From: Ailurus styani | Lineage: Eukaryota > Chordata > Mammalia > Carnivora > Ailuridae | Reading direction: 5' to 3' | Length of the DNA stretch: 64,000 nucleotides | Assembly: GCA_002007465.1 (NCBI GenBank) | Contig: LNAC01000039.1 | Span: 4,508,667-4,572,666, forward strand | Shown here: one piece after another, positions 42,481 to 55,370 of the stretch | How positions within the stretch are numbered: the first letter of the stretch is position 1 | Layout: every line of letters begins with the position of its first letter | Notes under the pieces: generated by a model | Database searches by the model: none | Told to the model about the DNA's origin: nothing | What the model saw: the letters and a program-made list of their open reading frames with translations, nothing else | Program-made: the position numbers and the translations under genes

Positions 42481-44394
42481 TTCCCTTTTCTTAGAGCAAC
42501 TTTATTAGTTTATTTAATACATTTTTGATCAATATTGATGGCCTAACTTCTCTGTGCACTACATCTGCATGTTCCTGAATGATAGTCAAGAGGTGGTTAT
42601 CATAATGCAGGCAAAGACTCAAGCCTTGGAGAGTAGTGGCTTGGAGTTAGGAAATGGAATAGATTTGGGGAATGTGCAGGAGGTGAAATGGGACTTGGAT
42701 ACTGACTCATCATGCAGGGAGAAAAAGAAGTCCTTATCAAGAATGACCCTTCGATTTTTTGGTTTGTGCAACAGGTTTAATTGGTTGATTGATACATTTA
42801 TTCATTTGCAGATAGGTATTAAGTATCTGGGCCATTCCAGGCTTCCATTTACTGAGGTCAGGAGTGCTGCAGGAGGATGCAGTTTGCATCTACCGCAGCA
42901 TTCAGGTGGCCATGTTTAGGAGGCAGTTGGGTCAAATGATCTGGAAGTTCTGGGGATACCAGTGGGGATGGTCATTTCATTCTGGGGATGCACATGCATA
43001 TGGTGATAATTAAAACCACTGGCTAGGGATTAGACCACCTAGGAAAAGAGAATAGAGTGAGAAAGGGTCTTCAACTGAGTCTTGAGGGGATCTGAGTCTA
43101 GCATCTGAGACTGAGAGAAACTTCCAAAGAAGGCAGAGATGACTAATCCAAGAAGGGGGAGGAATGGGACAGTGTTTAATCACAGCCTCCAGAAGGGCTG
43201 CTTATCCCTCCCTTCTCTCCCCATCACTGTTTTTTCCTCTGTTTCCTCTTTTTTTTTAAAAATATATAAAATCCTATTAATTTAGCGACCATTTTTTCTT
43301 TCTTAAGTCTAATTAACAAATGAAAGTTTGGGCTCCCAAATGAACTGAAATAGATTGACCAGAAAAGGAAAGTATTTAAATGTGTTACCAAAAAAATAAA
43401 CTCTGTTAACTAAATTATATTATACAAATTGATTATTCCATTAAAAGAGTATGGTACAACCTGGGAGAAGAAGATGATGCAAATATAGCATTTTTTGTGT
43501 TTTCTTCCATATTGCATCTACTTTGATCCACAATTGGCCTTGCAGTAATTACTTTTAAATTCTTTTCTTAAAATATTTAGTATTTACTTTTCTGAGTCCT
43601 AGATCATATGAAAACCTTATGGATCTAGAATTTTTTTAACCTTTGCACTTAATTAGTAAAGAATCTAACACGAGTGTCTTTTCACACAGTATTTTCAACA
43701 GGATAGCAGAGAGCCCAATAGGTTCAGCATTGTGTTGTCATGGCAACTGCCCAAGAGTAGTGTTGTGGTTGATTAAGGTGGGGGGGTGGTCTCTGTGTAT
43801 GTGCATGGGTGCCTGTTTAAAGTGAAATTCTATAACTAGAATCTTAAATGTCAACTACTCATTTAAATTTTGAAAGTTATGCCCAAACCAAGAGCAATTA
43901 GATTTATATGAGATTATTGAAATTCTCATCTTGTTATGTTTTAGGTTCTAAGATGTTTTAAAATGGTAATAAGTTTAAGTTTATATATATGTATGTGTGT
44001 GTGTGTCCACTCATCTCCCAATAATTTTCAGTCTTACCAATTTTTCTTGAAATCCTGAAGCAAACTTATATTCCTTTTCTAAATGTGAGGTAAATACAAT
44101 GCCAGATATAAAAATTATCGATGGTAAACAACTGATGGGGAGCCAGTGTGGCAGGGGCCCTTGGTGTATATGAAGGTACAGAAACCTGGATGGGGTAGCT
44201 GGACACTTTTCACCCAAGATTCTGGGGACATTTCTTAGATGTGGGTGTTGAATCCAAACTGGTCCATGTCTACACTGTTAGCCCAAATACTCCAAGTGGT
44301 ATTTCCTTTGACTGTGACCCCTCCCTTTGACTCATACCAGTCCTTGAGTGTGAATGGTGGCAATTAGGGAGAAATGCTGTCAGTCGACCTTCAC

Positions 44395-44590
44395 TGACAC
44401 TCACTTAATACCTTAACCTGAATTAACTGAATTCTCATAGTAATCCTGTGACCTTTCTATCATCCTCATTATACAGATGGGGAAACTGAAGCACAGAGGA
44501 ATTGTGTAACTTTCTCACAAACAGCAAGTGGAAGAACCAGGATTCAAACCCAGACAGGCTGGCTTCCCAGCACTAAGCCATACATGCCTC
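44395..44590 (-). repeat. MIR SINE remnant, antisense
   Basis: CTCATTATACAGATGGGGAA, ACTGAAGCACAGAGGAATTG, AACCAGGATTCAAACCCAGA, CAGGCTGGCTTCC: the reverse complement of the MIR consensus order. Confidence 0.75.
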
Positions 44591-46204
44591 ATGTTACCAG
44601 CTGCTTTTATAACCACAGTGGTAGATATACTGAGTAATTAGAGCGAACAGCCCTCATGTTGTCCTCTGACCTCATCTGGGTTTGTAGACATCTCTGCATG
44701 CAGACGTAATGTTTCTTCTCTGTTTATATTGAATTTTGTTTTCACATTTAAATATAATACTTATGATAATACAACTTTATTCTTTTCCTAGTACCCAGCA
44801 TATTGTCCCCAGTGTAGACATACTTCTTGAGCAAGAATAATTTGCTTGATGTAAAGCACAGTATAGAGGCCATTTAGCCATTATCAGAACAATATTGCTG
44901 CTATTTACTATTGTTGCTATCCTACTAGGTTGTAAGTTCCTAGTAGGCAGCCCATCTTTGTACGGGCTGCCCCCAGAATAATATGTTAAATTGAGTGCTC
45001 AGTAAATATTTGTTGAAGTGTTCTGAATCTTATCCACCCCCCCCCATTACTCTCAGAGTCTTTTCGAGGCCCCCTGAGCATCCCTACCTAGAAGCCCACC
45101 TCACCAGCAGCTCTCTGCTTTTCAGCCACCCTCCCAGTGGCTCCTTTCTCCCCCCCAACCTTGAACATTCTTCAGTTTTCCCCCCCATTCTGTTTCCTGC
45201 TCATAAGCCCTTTGCCCTTCCCTACTTCTTTGTTCCCTTCTGATAGAAGAAAAAAGTAAGCATGCCAAGTTTTTAGCTTTTTAATTTTTTTCCTCTATCC
45301 TTTTCCACTTGCCCCTGTGACCAAAAGCAGAGCGAGAAGGCCCCGAGTGGAAGGCATGCTGTTCCAGGACAGGGGTGATGTGGTGGCTTGGCGGTGATTC
45401 ACTGTATTCATGCAAGACCAACCTGTTCTCATTTTACACTCCTACGAGTTCTCTGCGAGCTTTTAAGTGAGCAACAAATGCCAATCAGTGTAGGTTAAAA
45501 AGAACATGAACACATATATTATTAGTGCCTGCTATTCTGTGGCTCACCTATTCCAAGAATAGGTCTCACTCGTTTCAAAACTACCTCTAAGAAATGGTTC
45601 AAAATATAATAGAGTTTGGATAAGTACCATCTAGCTTAGGGTTCTTCCAACACAGGCTGAGCTGAAAATGTAGTATAAGGTAAATAAGGATGTTTACTCT
45701 ATTAGGACCATCAGGTTTTTACTCCTTAAGTCCATCTCTGAGTAGGAAGCATTTACTGACCTTGCAGCAAATGCCCCTGGGTAAGGGTTTCTGTTAGGGG
45801 ACGCGCTTCACAAACCACAGGTGCTTTTACACGTGAGAATTAGCACACCTTTTCACACTGATGAGACGAGGGTGGCCCAGTGGTCATGATGAACTCAACT
45901 TTGTTTTCTTCTTGTGAGTCATTTTCCATAATGTATTCCCAATATGCGAGTCACTCTCTGGGGTCCCCCACACTGATCTCATTTAGTGCTCTGCAGACAG
46001 TGCTTTGGGCTCTGTGCTGTGGGCCCAATATTTCTACCTTAATATGTGACACTTGTTATCTTTCCTAAACACCCCGAGTACAGTCGTCAAAGGTTTAAGG
46101 ATTCGGAGCAGTTGGGAGGCCGTGATCAGTGATTCATCAGCTTATTCACTCCACACTCGGGAGATGAAAGGTGACAAGGAGACCAGTCTGTGACCTCTTC
46201 CTCA

Positions 46205-46480
46205 CCCCAGAAGTTACCACGATAGTCTCTGTTCCTCTTTCCTTCTGGCCTTTACTTTTCTGTCTTCTTTTTTACCTGCTTTAGCTTTTTCCTTTTTATC
46301 TTTTCTATTCCTAAACAATTCCTTTCTGTCTACTCTCTCCCCTTCTGTATTCCTTTTACTTTTACCTTCCTCTCTCTCTGGCCATCTCCTCTCCCTGGCC
46401 ATCCTCTCTCCATCCCTCCAGGGTGGTTTTCACTGGCTTTTTTGTTTTTTTTGTTTTGTTTTTTCTTTCTTTTTAATACA
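46205..46480. repeat. Pyrimidine-rich tract
   Basis: About 270 bases that are mostly C and T on the + strand, ending in TTTTTTGTTTTTTTTG-type runs. The minus-strand frame through it gives only Arg, Lys and Glu-rich low-complexity peptide and is not a gene. Confidence 0.75.
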
Positions 46481-46534
46481 GTAACTTCTCCAAAACGCAA
46501 GTTTCCTTCTTGTATTTTACAACAGTGCTTTTCA

Positions 46535-46724
46535 GGGGCCCTTGGGTGGCTCAGTCAGCTAAGCATCAGCCTTTGGCTCAGGTCATGATCCCAGGGTCCT
46601 GGGATTGAGCCCCGCCTCTGGCTCCTTACTCTGCAGGGAGCCTGCTTCTTCCTCTCCCCACCCCCTGCTCTTTCTCTCTCTCTCTCTCTCTCTCTTACAC
46701 ATAAATAAATTCTTTTAAAAAAAG
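46535..46724 (+). repeat. CanSINE, sense
   Basis: Head GGGGCCCTTGGGTGGCTCAG, a (TC)n stretch, and an ACATAAATAAATTCTT tail. AACAGTGCTTTTCA flanks it at 46521-46534 and 46725-46738. Confidence 0.95.
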
Positions 46725-47061
46725 AACAGTGCTTTTCAAACTGTAATTCTTGACTCATAAGTGGGCCATGAAATTAATCGAGTGGGCCTCCACACAGTGA
46801 AATAAAATAAAACTAAACTGAATCCAAAAGAGAATTCCAGTGCATGGTACAAAGTATAGTTGTCTTGTTGAGGAGAATTTTCTCTCTCTGCATAAATACA
46901 ACCATATATTGGTTTGCTATGCAAAGTGCATTTCTTACTGCCGGTAATAGTCACAGGTTGGATTTACATGAATGTACCTTCTCTGGAACCGCATGAATTA
47001 AAAATTTTAGCTCAGTTCCTGGCATGTAGGCATTTGAGAAATGTTTGTTAATTAAATGAAA

Positions 47062-47101
47062 GTGTGTGTGTGTGTGTGCGTGCGTGTGTATGTGAGTGTG
47101 A
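47062..47101. repeat. (GT)n microsatellite, imperfect
   Basis: GT units with GCGTGCGT and GTATGTGAGTGTG interruptions. Confidence 0.93.
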
Positions 47102-49206
47102 GTAATTTCTCTTGGGAATAATTAGAAACAGAGAAGGGAGGTCAGGAAGGGATGGGAGAGTATTCTGTGATATGTCGATAGTGGGTAAAGTAAATGCAGG
47201 CCTTGAAAAATAATACTCTCGCTATGTAAAAGGAATCGAGAGCTAGGATGGGCCTGTGAAGGGAAGAGGTAGCAGGAAGCTGCCTGGAAAAGTCAGAATG
47301 AAAGAGCCATTGGATACATAAAGTGAATGCCTCTTTATTTGAATATTATCTACAATAACATCTGCCTACTATGTAAGATAAACTTAATGGGAACAGGTGA
47401 GATCTGGAAAGATTTCTAGCATATAAGGAATAATAAATAATTGTAGGTACTTGTGTTATTAATTTAAGGTATCAAAATGACTTTATTGTATATTTTTAAA
47501 TTATGTATATTGCCTGTTTTATTTTGGTGACTGCCATTTATGGGAGCTTTCACAGGTTCACATGAGGTCTTAAGTACCCCCTTAACATGGGTTTTGTTGT
47601 TGTTTTCAGGAAAGATAAGGTAATTCTCAGGCTTGATTCTAGAGGAAAGATGGGGTTATTTGGTTGAAGAAGACAAAGGCGGTTCTGGGCAGAGGCTCCT
47701 GACCACGCAGAACTTTTGGAGACCCATACGTAATTCTCTGTCTAGTGTAAGGGGATTGTCCATGAGAGACACAGGCAGGTAGGGACAAGATCGGGTGGAG
47801 ATGCCAAGTGGGAGAGCATGGCCCTTATCCTATAAGCTGGTTTTAATCAAGGGAGTGATAGGCTTAGATTTGCATTTTAGAAAGGTCACTCTGGAAATAG
47901 CATGGAGAATGGATTGGAGATGGGGAGAGAAACAGTGTATCTGTTGGAAACATCAGGACAAGAAAAGAATTGGAGTCTGCTCTTGGCAGTTGAAATAACG
48001 AAGGGGAATTATTTTGCAAAAGTAGAATCTGTAGGGCTTGGTAAAACTCGGTGCAGTGGATTGGGTATGAGGAACATGCGGGAGGCCAGGTGTTTTCTAG
48101 TATGGTGGACCAGATCCGGTGGTGGGTCACCGGGACTGGAGACACATGACAGACTTAAGTTTGGGGGCTAAGGTGTTTCATTTCTGACAGTAATAGCACA
48201 TACAAGATGATTTGTTAGATTACAGAGATTAGATAAATTTAAGTTTTTGTTTTTGTTTTTTTGCTCTTGGTTTAAAAAACAAGCAATGTAAATTTCTTTC
48301 TCTAAAGGGATTCCAAGTTAAATCGATTATTATACATGCTTTTAAATTTTTCTGGAGACCCATGTTCAGATTAGAGGACAAAAAATCATTCAGTTGCTGG
48401 TAGAGATGAAGAATTTATTATGGCTTTAAGTGTATTTTTAGCCCATAAAGCACTTATTTTGTCTTACTTTGTAGCTGGGCAAGGAGGTTAATCCTGGGGA
48501 GTAGGTCTGGATACCAGATAGGGCCTCGTGAGGGGTATTACTCGTTGGTTTTCTTCGCTCCTTACACAGGAGTCACATTTCGTAACTATTTAACCTTTTG
48601 TTATTTTGTTAGTTTACCCAATTATCATCAGTTTTCTGTATGGGAGGTGAGTGGGATGGTTTTGGCAGATGGGATGATGAGTGAGCCTCGTGCTGTGTCA
48701 CCGTGGCTTCATTCCTTTTGCACAATGACAGTGTGTGCGCTGGTATGATGTATTGATGGCCCCTGCCTCCTTCCCTCATGTATGAGAAGTCTTTTCAGTT
48801 AAGATAAATTTTTGGTTGAAAGACAAAAACATTTTTGATTTCGTATTTAAACATAACTGTACTATCCAGTGTGTTACTCAGACTCCCTTGGTGCTTTTAC
48901 ACATGGTTTTAGAAAATGAAGTACAAACCCCCATTAAGTCCTGATCATGTTTAATATTCACCAACAGGCGTCAGTCGTCTTTTGATGTTACAGAAATAAT
49001 TTTCTTTATTTATCATTTTATGTTATCACTCATTTTCTTCATGGTCTTAGAAAGAAATTTGAGGAATACTGCCATGGAAATCACTTGCATTATGTTTTCA
49101 TAATTAGAAGTCTGCTCGTATTTTATAAATATTCTTCTGCCATTCCCTCCCAATTTTATAAGAACAGGAAGACCTTGGTAAATAGAACCCAATATATGGT
49201 ATTTTT

Positions 49207-49399
49207 TTTAGAAGATTTGTTTATTTGAGAGGGAGAGAGAGAGAACAGGCGAGGGGGCAGAGGGAGAGAGGGTCCCATGCAGACTCTGCACTGAGTAAGG
49301 AGTCTGACACAGGGCTCAGAATCTCGCAACCCTGAGATCATTACCTGAGCCGAAACCGAGAGTCAGATGCCTAACCAACTGCACCACCCGGGTGCCCCT
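49207..49399 (-). repeat. CanSINE, antisense, older copy
   Basis: TTAGAAGATTTGTTTATTTG, GA-rich, head CACCACCCGGGTGCCCC. AATATATGGTATTTTT flanks it at 49191-49206 and 49400-49415. Confidence 0.94.
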
Positions 49400-49431
49400 A
49401 ATATATGGTATTTTTAATCTAAAACCAATCT

Positions 49432-49545
49432 AGGGATGACTGGCTAGCTCAGTTGGTGAAGCGTTTGACTCTTGGTGTTAGGGTTGTGAGTTCGAGGCCC
49501 ACTTTGAATGTAGAAAGTGCTTAAAAATAAAATCTTCAAAGGAAA
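49432..49545 (+). repeat. Short old CanSINE variant, sense
   Basis: GGGATGACTGGCTAGCTCAG, GTTGTGAGTTCGAGGCCCAC, and a TTAAAAATAAAATCTTC tail: the tRNA-like head with box B (GAGTTCGAGGCC) and no CT-rich part. Confidence 0.8.
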
Positions 49546-49584
49546 ATAAAGCAATTTAATGGTAAATAAATAATAAATAAACTG

Positions 49585-49690
49585 TGAGTTACTTGAGGGC
49601 AGGGCTTATCTACTTTTGTATCCCCAGGCCCTACCTGATACCTGTGTACCTTGTACACAGTAAGCATTAAATAAGTTATGAATGAGTACT
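49585..49690 (+). repeat. L2 3' end
   Basis: CTTGAGGGCAGGGCTTATCT, TTGTATCCCCAGGCCCTACC, TACACAGTAAGCATTAAATA are the usual L2 3' end order. Confidence 0.65.
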
Positions 49691-49825
49691 GGTCAATATT
49701 TAATAGTTTTTAAAATCTCTTTTAGTAATATCATGCAGTAATTAAGTGTGAGGGAGAAGTACCAGAGTTAGCCAATGGAAGCAAATGGCGAGACAAATGA
49801 CAGCTATTTGTATGCTTTGGATTAT

Positions 49826-50175
49826 ACACTTGACCCTTGAACAACATGGTGGTTGTGGGGGCCAACACCCCCTATCCTGCCCAGTCCGAAATCTGTGTTT
49901 AATGGCAAATTGTCCCAGAGCTTAACTACTAATAGTCTACTGTTGACTGGAAGCCTTACTGAGAACATAAAGTTAAGTAACACATATTTTGTGTGTTTTA
50001 CATATTATCTATTATATTCTTATAGTAAAGTAAGCTGGAGAAAAGAAATTGTTAAGAAAATCATAGGAAAAGAAAATATACTTATAGTACTATACTATAT
50101 TTATAAAAACAAAAAACAAACCACCTGTAAGTGGACCTGCACCATTCAAACCCATGTTGTTCAAGGATCACCTGT
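49826..50175. mobile_element. Tigger-type non-autonomous DNA transposon with terminal inverted repeats
   Basis: The left end ACTTGACCCTTGAACAACAT and right end ATGTTGTTCAAGGATCACCT are near-perfect inverted repeats. The inside includes CCTTACTGAGAACATAAAGT and GTAAAGTAAGCTGGAGAAAA, known from Tigger-derived MER elements. The 113-residue open frame across it is not a gene. Confidence 0.8.
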
Positions 50176-50479
50176 CGTTTATTTTGAGTTTTAGAGATAG
50201 CAGCTCAAGTTTTTTGTCAGGTATCTCATCAGTTTCTCATTTGAGAAATATTGCTGTCCTTATTAGTTAACTTAAACATTCTGTTAGTAGAACAAGCTAA
50301 AATAGGGCCTTGATTTTCTTTTCTCATTTTATTTTGGTTCAGCTGTATTGAGATTTAATTGACATATAACATTGAATAAGTTTAAGGTATACAATGTAAT
50401 AATTTGATATATGTATCTGTTATAAGGTGATTACCACAATAAGGTTAGTTCTCCCATGCATCACCTCTCATAGTTACCG

Positions 50480-50506
50480 TTGTGTGTGTGTGTGTGTGTG
50501 TGTGTG
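50480..50506. repeat. (GT)n microsatellite
   Basis: About 13 GT units inside the L1 3' UTR. Confidence 0.95.
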
Positions 50507-50783
50507 GTAAGAATTTTTAAAAATCTACTCTCTTAGCAACTTTCAAATATACAGTACAGTATATAACTGGAAGTTTGTAGCTTTTGACCACCTTCACCCA
50601 TTTTGCTGTCCCCTACCTTCTGCCTCTGGCAACCACCAATCTGTTCTTTGTTTCTATGAGTTCAGATTTTTTACATTCCACATACAAGTGAGATCATACA
50701 GTATTTATCTTTCTCCGTCTGACTCATTTCACTTAGCGTAATGCCCTTAGAGTTCATCCATGTTGTCACAATTGACAGAATTT

Positions 50784-50988
50784 TTTTTTTTTTAAAGATT
50801 TTATTTATTTATTTGACACAGAGAGCGAGATTACAAGTAGGCAGAGAGGCAGGCAGAGAGAGAGGAGAGAGGAGGAAGCAGGATCCCTGCCGAGCAGAGA
50901 GCCCGATGTGGGCCTCGATCCCAGGACCCTGGGATCATGACCTGAGCCGAAGGCAGCGGCTTTAACCCACTGAGCCACCCAGGCGCCC
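50784..50988 (-). repeat. CanSINE, antisense, nested in L1
   Basis: T-run, AAAGATTTTATTTATTTATT, GATTACAAGTAGGCAGAGAG, head GAGCCACCCAGGCGCCC. The short duplication CAGAATTT is on both sides. Confidence 0.95.
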
Positions 50989-52713
50989 AGAATTTCTTTT
51001 TTTAATGATTGAATAATATTCCATTACACACACACGCATTTCATAAGTATATTCATCTCACATTTTCTTTATTCATGCATGGATAGCCATTTAGGTTGTT
51101 TCTATGTCTTGGCTATTATACATTATTCTGCAATGAACATAGATAGGGGTACAGATAACTCTTCAAGATAGCTATTTCCTTTCCTTTGGACATTTACCCA
51201 GAAGTGAAATTGCTAGGTCATATGGTATTTCTATTTTTAATTTTTTGAGGAACCTCCATACTGTTCTCCATAATGATTGTACCAATTTACATTCCCACCA
51301 ACAGTGTAAAATGGCTCCCTTTTCTTCATATCCTCACCACACTTGTTATTTGTTTTTTTGTTTTGTTTTGTTTTGTTTTTTCTTTTTCTTTTTTTTTTTT
51401 TTTGACAAAAGCTATTCTAATAGCTTTTGAGGTGAGAGCTATTGTGGTTTTGATTTGCATTTCCCTGATGATTCATGATGTTGAGCATCCTTTCGTGTTT
51501 CTGTTGGCCATTGTGTATGTCTTCTTTGGAAATATGTCTGTTTAGGTCCATTGCCCATTTTCAAATTGGGTTGTTTGGGGTTTTTGGGGGGTTTTCTTGT
51601 TTGTTTTTTACTTTTGTGTTATATGAGTTCTTACATATTTTGGATGTTATCTGATCCCTTATCAGATGTGTGGTTTGCAGATCTTTTCTCCCATTCTGTA
51701 AGTTGCCTTTTCATTTTGTTGATTGTTTCTTTTGCTGTATAGAAGCTTTTTGGTTTGATGTAATTCCACATGTTGATTTTTGCTTTTGTTGCTTATGCTT
51801 TTGGTGTCATATTCATAAAATCGTTGCCAAGACCAATGCCAAGGAAATTTGCTCCTGTGTTTTCTTCTAGGAGTTTTATGGTTTCAGGTCTTATATTGAA
51901 ATCTTTAATCCATTTTGAGTTAATTTTTGTGTGCAGTGTAAAATAGGGGCCTAGTTTCATTCTCTGCATGTGAATATCCAGTTTTTCCAGCAGCATTTAT
52001 TGAAGAGATTGTCTTCTTCACTGAGTATTCTTGGCTCCATGGTCAAATATTAGTTGATTGTATATGCATGATGTATATGTATTATTTCTGGACTTTCAGT
52101 ACAATTCTGTTGGTCTATCTGTCTGTTCCTATGCCAGTGCCACACTGTTTTGATTACTGTAGTTTTATAAAAAAGTTTGAAATCAGGAAGCATGATGCCT
52201 TCAGCTTTGCCTTTCTTTTTCAGGATTGCTTTGGCTATTCAGGTCTTTTGTGGTTCCATGTAAATTTTAGAATTGTTTGTTCTCTTCCTGTAAAAAAAAA
52301 TGCTATTGGAATCTTGATAGGGATTATATTGAATCTAGAGATTGCTTTGGGTAGTATGGACTTTTTAACAGCCTGGATTCTTATAGCCCATGAAGTCCAT
52401 CTTTCCACTTATTTGTCATCAATTTCTTTTATCAATGTTTTACACTTTTCATTCTTTAGATGTTTTACCTCCTTGGTTAGATTTATTCCTATGCATTTTA
52501 TTGTTCATTATTGTTATTTTTATTATGTTTAATAGTTCCCAGCTATTACTGTGTTGCTGTTTATCTCTCCTTTTAGTTCTGTGAGTATTTGCTTTATATA
52601 GTTATGTGGTTCAATGTTGGGTAAATAAATATTTACAATTCTTATACCTTTTGGGTAGATTGACCCCCTTTACCATTATATAATTGCTTTCTTTGTCTCT
52701 TTTGACTATTTCT

Positions 52714-52922
52714 TTTTTTTTTTTTTTGAGATTTTATTTATTTATTTGACACAGAGAGAGAGAGATTACAAGTAGGCAGAGAGGCAGGCAGAGAGACAGG
52801 GAGAGGAGGAAGCAGGCTCCCTGCTGAGCAGAGAGCCTGATGCGGGCCTCGATCCCAGTACGCTGAGATCATGACCTGAGCCGAAAGCAGAGGGCTTTAA
52901 CCCACTGAGCCACCCAGGCGCC
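52714..52922 (-). repeat. CanSINE, antisense, nested in L1
   Basis: T-run and GAGATTTTATTTATTTATTT, head GAGCCACCCAGGCGCC. CTCTTTTGACTATTTCT at 52697-52713 and CTCTTTTGACCATTTCT at 52923-52939 are the duplication. Confidence 0.95.
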
Positions 52923-53432
52923 CTCTTTTGACCATTTCTAACTTAAAGCTGCTGCTGCTTTTTTGGTTATCAGTTGCTTGAAATACCTTTTTCCATCCCT
53001 TCATTCTCAGTCTATGTGTATCCTTGAAACTAAAATGAGTTTCTTTTAGGCTGTAGGCAGCGTATTGTTGGATATTGTGTTTTATCCACTTATATATGCT
53101 AGTCTTTTGATGGGAGAATTTAATCCAGTTATGTTTAAAGTAATTAATGATAGGTAAAGACTTACTGTTGCCATTTCGTTCATTGCTTCCTGTTTTGTAC
53201 CTTCTTTGTTCCTTGCTTCCTCTCTTGCTGTCTTCCTTTGTGATTTGATTACTTTTTGTAGTAGTATGCTTTAACTCCTTTCACTATCTATTTTAAAATG
53301 ATAACAACTTCAATAATGTATGGAAACTTTATACTTTAACATCTCTTCCCCTTTGCATTTTAAGTTACTGATGTTTGGTTTATATCTTTTTATATTATCT
53401 ATCCAATAACAAATTATTGTAGTTATGTTTTT

Positions 53433-53648
53433 ATTTTTTTATTTTTATTTATTTTTTAAAAAAGATTTTATTTATTTATTTGACAGAGAGAGAGAAATCA
53501 CAAGTAGGCTGAGAGGCAGGGAGAGCGAGAGGAGGAAGCAGGCCCCTTGCTGAGCAGGGACCCCAATGCAGGCCTCGATCCCAGTACCCTGAGATCATGA
53601 CCTGAGCTGAAGGCAGAGGCTTTAACCCATTGAGCCACCCAGGTGCCC
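53433..53648 (-). repeat. CanSINE, antisense, nested in L1
   Basis: AAAAAAGATTTTATTTATTT, ATCACAAGTAGGCTGAGAGG, head GAGCCACCCAGGTGCCC. TGTAGTTATGTTTTT flanks it at 53418-53432 and 53649-53663. Confidence 0.95.
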
Positions 53649-54379
53649 TGTAGTTATGTTTTTTAGATACATTTATTCTTTAGCCTTTAAACTAGAGTTG
53701 CAAATGAATTACACACTATCAATACAGTATAGAGAATCTGACTTTGATTATATATTTACTATTACCAGTGTGTATTATACATACTACATATGTTTTTGTG
53801 TTATTAATTATCATCCTTTTATTTCCACTGCCACCAAGCCCCTGGCCACACAGGGCCATCAGCTTGGCTCTGAAGATAAGCACAGCCACTGCCTGTTATC
53901 TCTGCTGGGGCACAGCTGCAAAGAGAAATGTGGTCTCCCAAAATTGAGCACTGATTACTGTAAACCCTGCCTACCTTCTCTGCTTCTGATTCTCAGTGGT
54001 GAAGCCCTGCAGAGTTCCTGTGACCCCAGTGAGGCAACATCCAAATGTGCCTTCTGGGAAGGACCCTGCAATGCTGGGGGAGTGGGATGTCCACTTTGGG
54101 TTCTTTTTTCCTCCAACTGTAAAAACCATAGTCCCTTGGGGCCCCTCTTGGTATGCCACTGTGCTGGCTTGGGAAGGGGCAATGTGGTCAGAGTGTAGCC
54201 ACTCCTCTTAACCTTTCTAAGGTCATCCTTCTCAGTCTTTGTTTTCCAGGGGGTGCTTCAGCCTCATCCCTGGATTCTGAGACTTTCACATTACTGTCTT
54301 TATGGATATTTGCCAGTTGGTCTTGCTACAGTGTACACTACAGTGTAGTCTGTTAAGTGTGCGATAGCATCATGTCTAC

Positions 54380-55035
54380 AAAAATAATGTACAGTCCTTA
54401 ACTTAGAAATACTTTATTGCTAAAAAATGCTAACCTTTTAGCAAGTCATACTCTTTTTGCTGGTGAAGGGTCTTGTCTGGATGTTGATGGCTGCTGACTG
54501 AACAGGGAATGGTTGCTGAAGGCTAGGGTGTCTCTGGCAATTTCTTAAAATAAGACAACAGTGAAGTTTTGCAACATCGATGGACTCTTCCTCTCATGAA
54601 TGATTTCTGTGTAGCATGAGATGCTGTTTGATAGCATTTTACCCACAGCAGAGCTTCTTCCAGAATTTGAGCCAGTCCTCTCAAATCCCGATGCTGCTTT
54701 ATCAGCTAAGTTTATATCATATTCTAAATCCTTTGTGGGCATTTTAACAGTCTTGACAGCATCTTTACCAGGAGTAGATTCCATCTCTGGAAGCCACTTT
54801 CTTTGCTCAGCCATCAGAAGCAGCTCCTCACGAGATTAACCTTTTCTCAGGAGATTGCAGCAATTCAGCCCCATCTGCAGGCACCACCTCTAATTCTAGA
54901 TCGCTTGCTTTTTCTACCACATCTGCCGTTACTTCCCCCACTGAGCCCCTCAGAGTTATCCTTGAGGGTTGCTTCCAAACTTTTGTTAATGTTGATATCG
55001 TGTTGTATCTCCATTGCAACTAGCCTTTAAGAAAC
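54380..55035 (-). mobile_element. Tigger-type transposase remnant
   Basis: On the minus strand the frame 54545-54814 reads [20 protein letters not shown], then [20 protein letters not shown] and [21 protein letters not shown] recognise these as the C-terminal part of a Tigger transposase that is common in mammalian genomes. The frame is short, starts at an internal methionine and is followed by stops, so it is a fossil rather than a host gene. Confidence 0.65.
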
Positions 55036-55039
55036 TTGT

Positions 55040-55254
55040 CAAGGGACGCACGGGAGGCTCAGTTGATTAAGCGTCTGACTTGGGCTCAGGTCATGATCTC
55101 CGGGTCCTGGGTTGGAGTCCCACTTCGTCAGGCTCCCTGCTCAGCGGGGAGCCTGCTTCTCCCTCTCCCTCCGCCCCTCTCTCCCATTTGTGCACTCACC
55201 CATGCACACACACACTCTCTCTCTCCAATAAATAAAATCTTTTTTTAAAAAAAG
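55040..55254 (+). repeat. CanSINE, sense
   Basis: Head GGGACGCACGGGAGGCTCAG, CT-rich part, CAATAAATAAAATC and an A-rich tail. The duplication GAAACTTGT is at 55031-55039 and 55255-55263. Confidence 0.94.
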
Positions 55255-55370
55255 GAAACTTGTTAAGTTATAGTACAGTATCAAAGAAAAATATTCACAA
55301 TTATCTGGAATGATTATTAAAATACTCCTTCATTTTCTAACTACATATCTCTGTGAGGTCAGAGTTTCTT

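Larger units (their letters stand above)
50325..53820 (-). mobile_element. Long old L1 remnant, antisense, carrying three SINEs
   Basis: It starts with reverse 3' UTR (GTATTGAGATTTAATTGACA, AAGGTATACAATG). It continues through reverse ORF2 (ATTCCCACCAACAGTGTAAA, TGGTCTATCTGTCTGTTCCT, GATTGCTTTGGCTATTCAGG) and probably further ORF2 with internal loss up to about 53820 (GGGAGAATTTAATCCAGTTA). All frames are broken. SINEs lie at 50784, 52714 and 53433. Confidence 0.83.

Noticed and set aside
46214..46402. Arg/Lys/Glu-rich minus-strand frame
   Set aside because: It is only the translation of a pyrimidine-rich tract.
53656..54198. 180-residue + strand open frame with several cysteines
   Set aside because: Its first part is antisense L1 sequence, and the rest has no recognisable domain, start context or splice support.
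54545..54814. 89-residue frame starting [16 protein letters not shown] as a possible small gene
   Set aside because: It matches the C-terminal part of a Tigger transposase, a common repeat-derived false gene.
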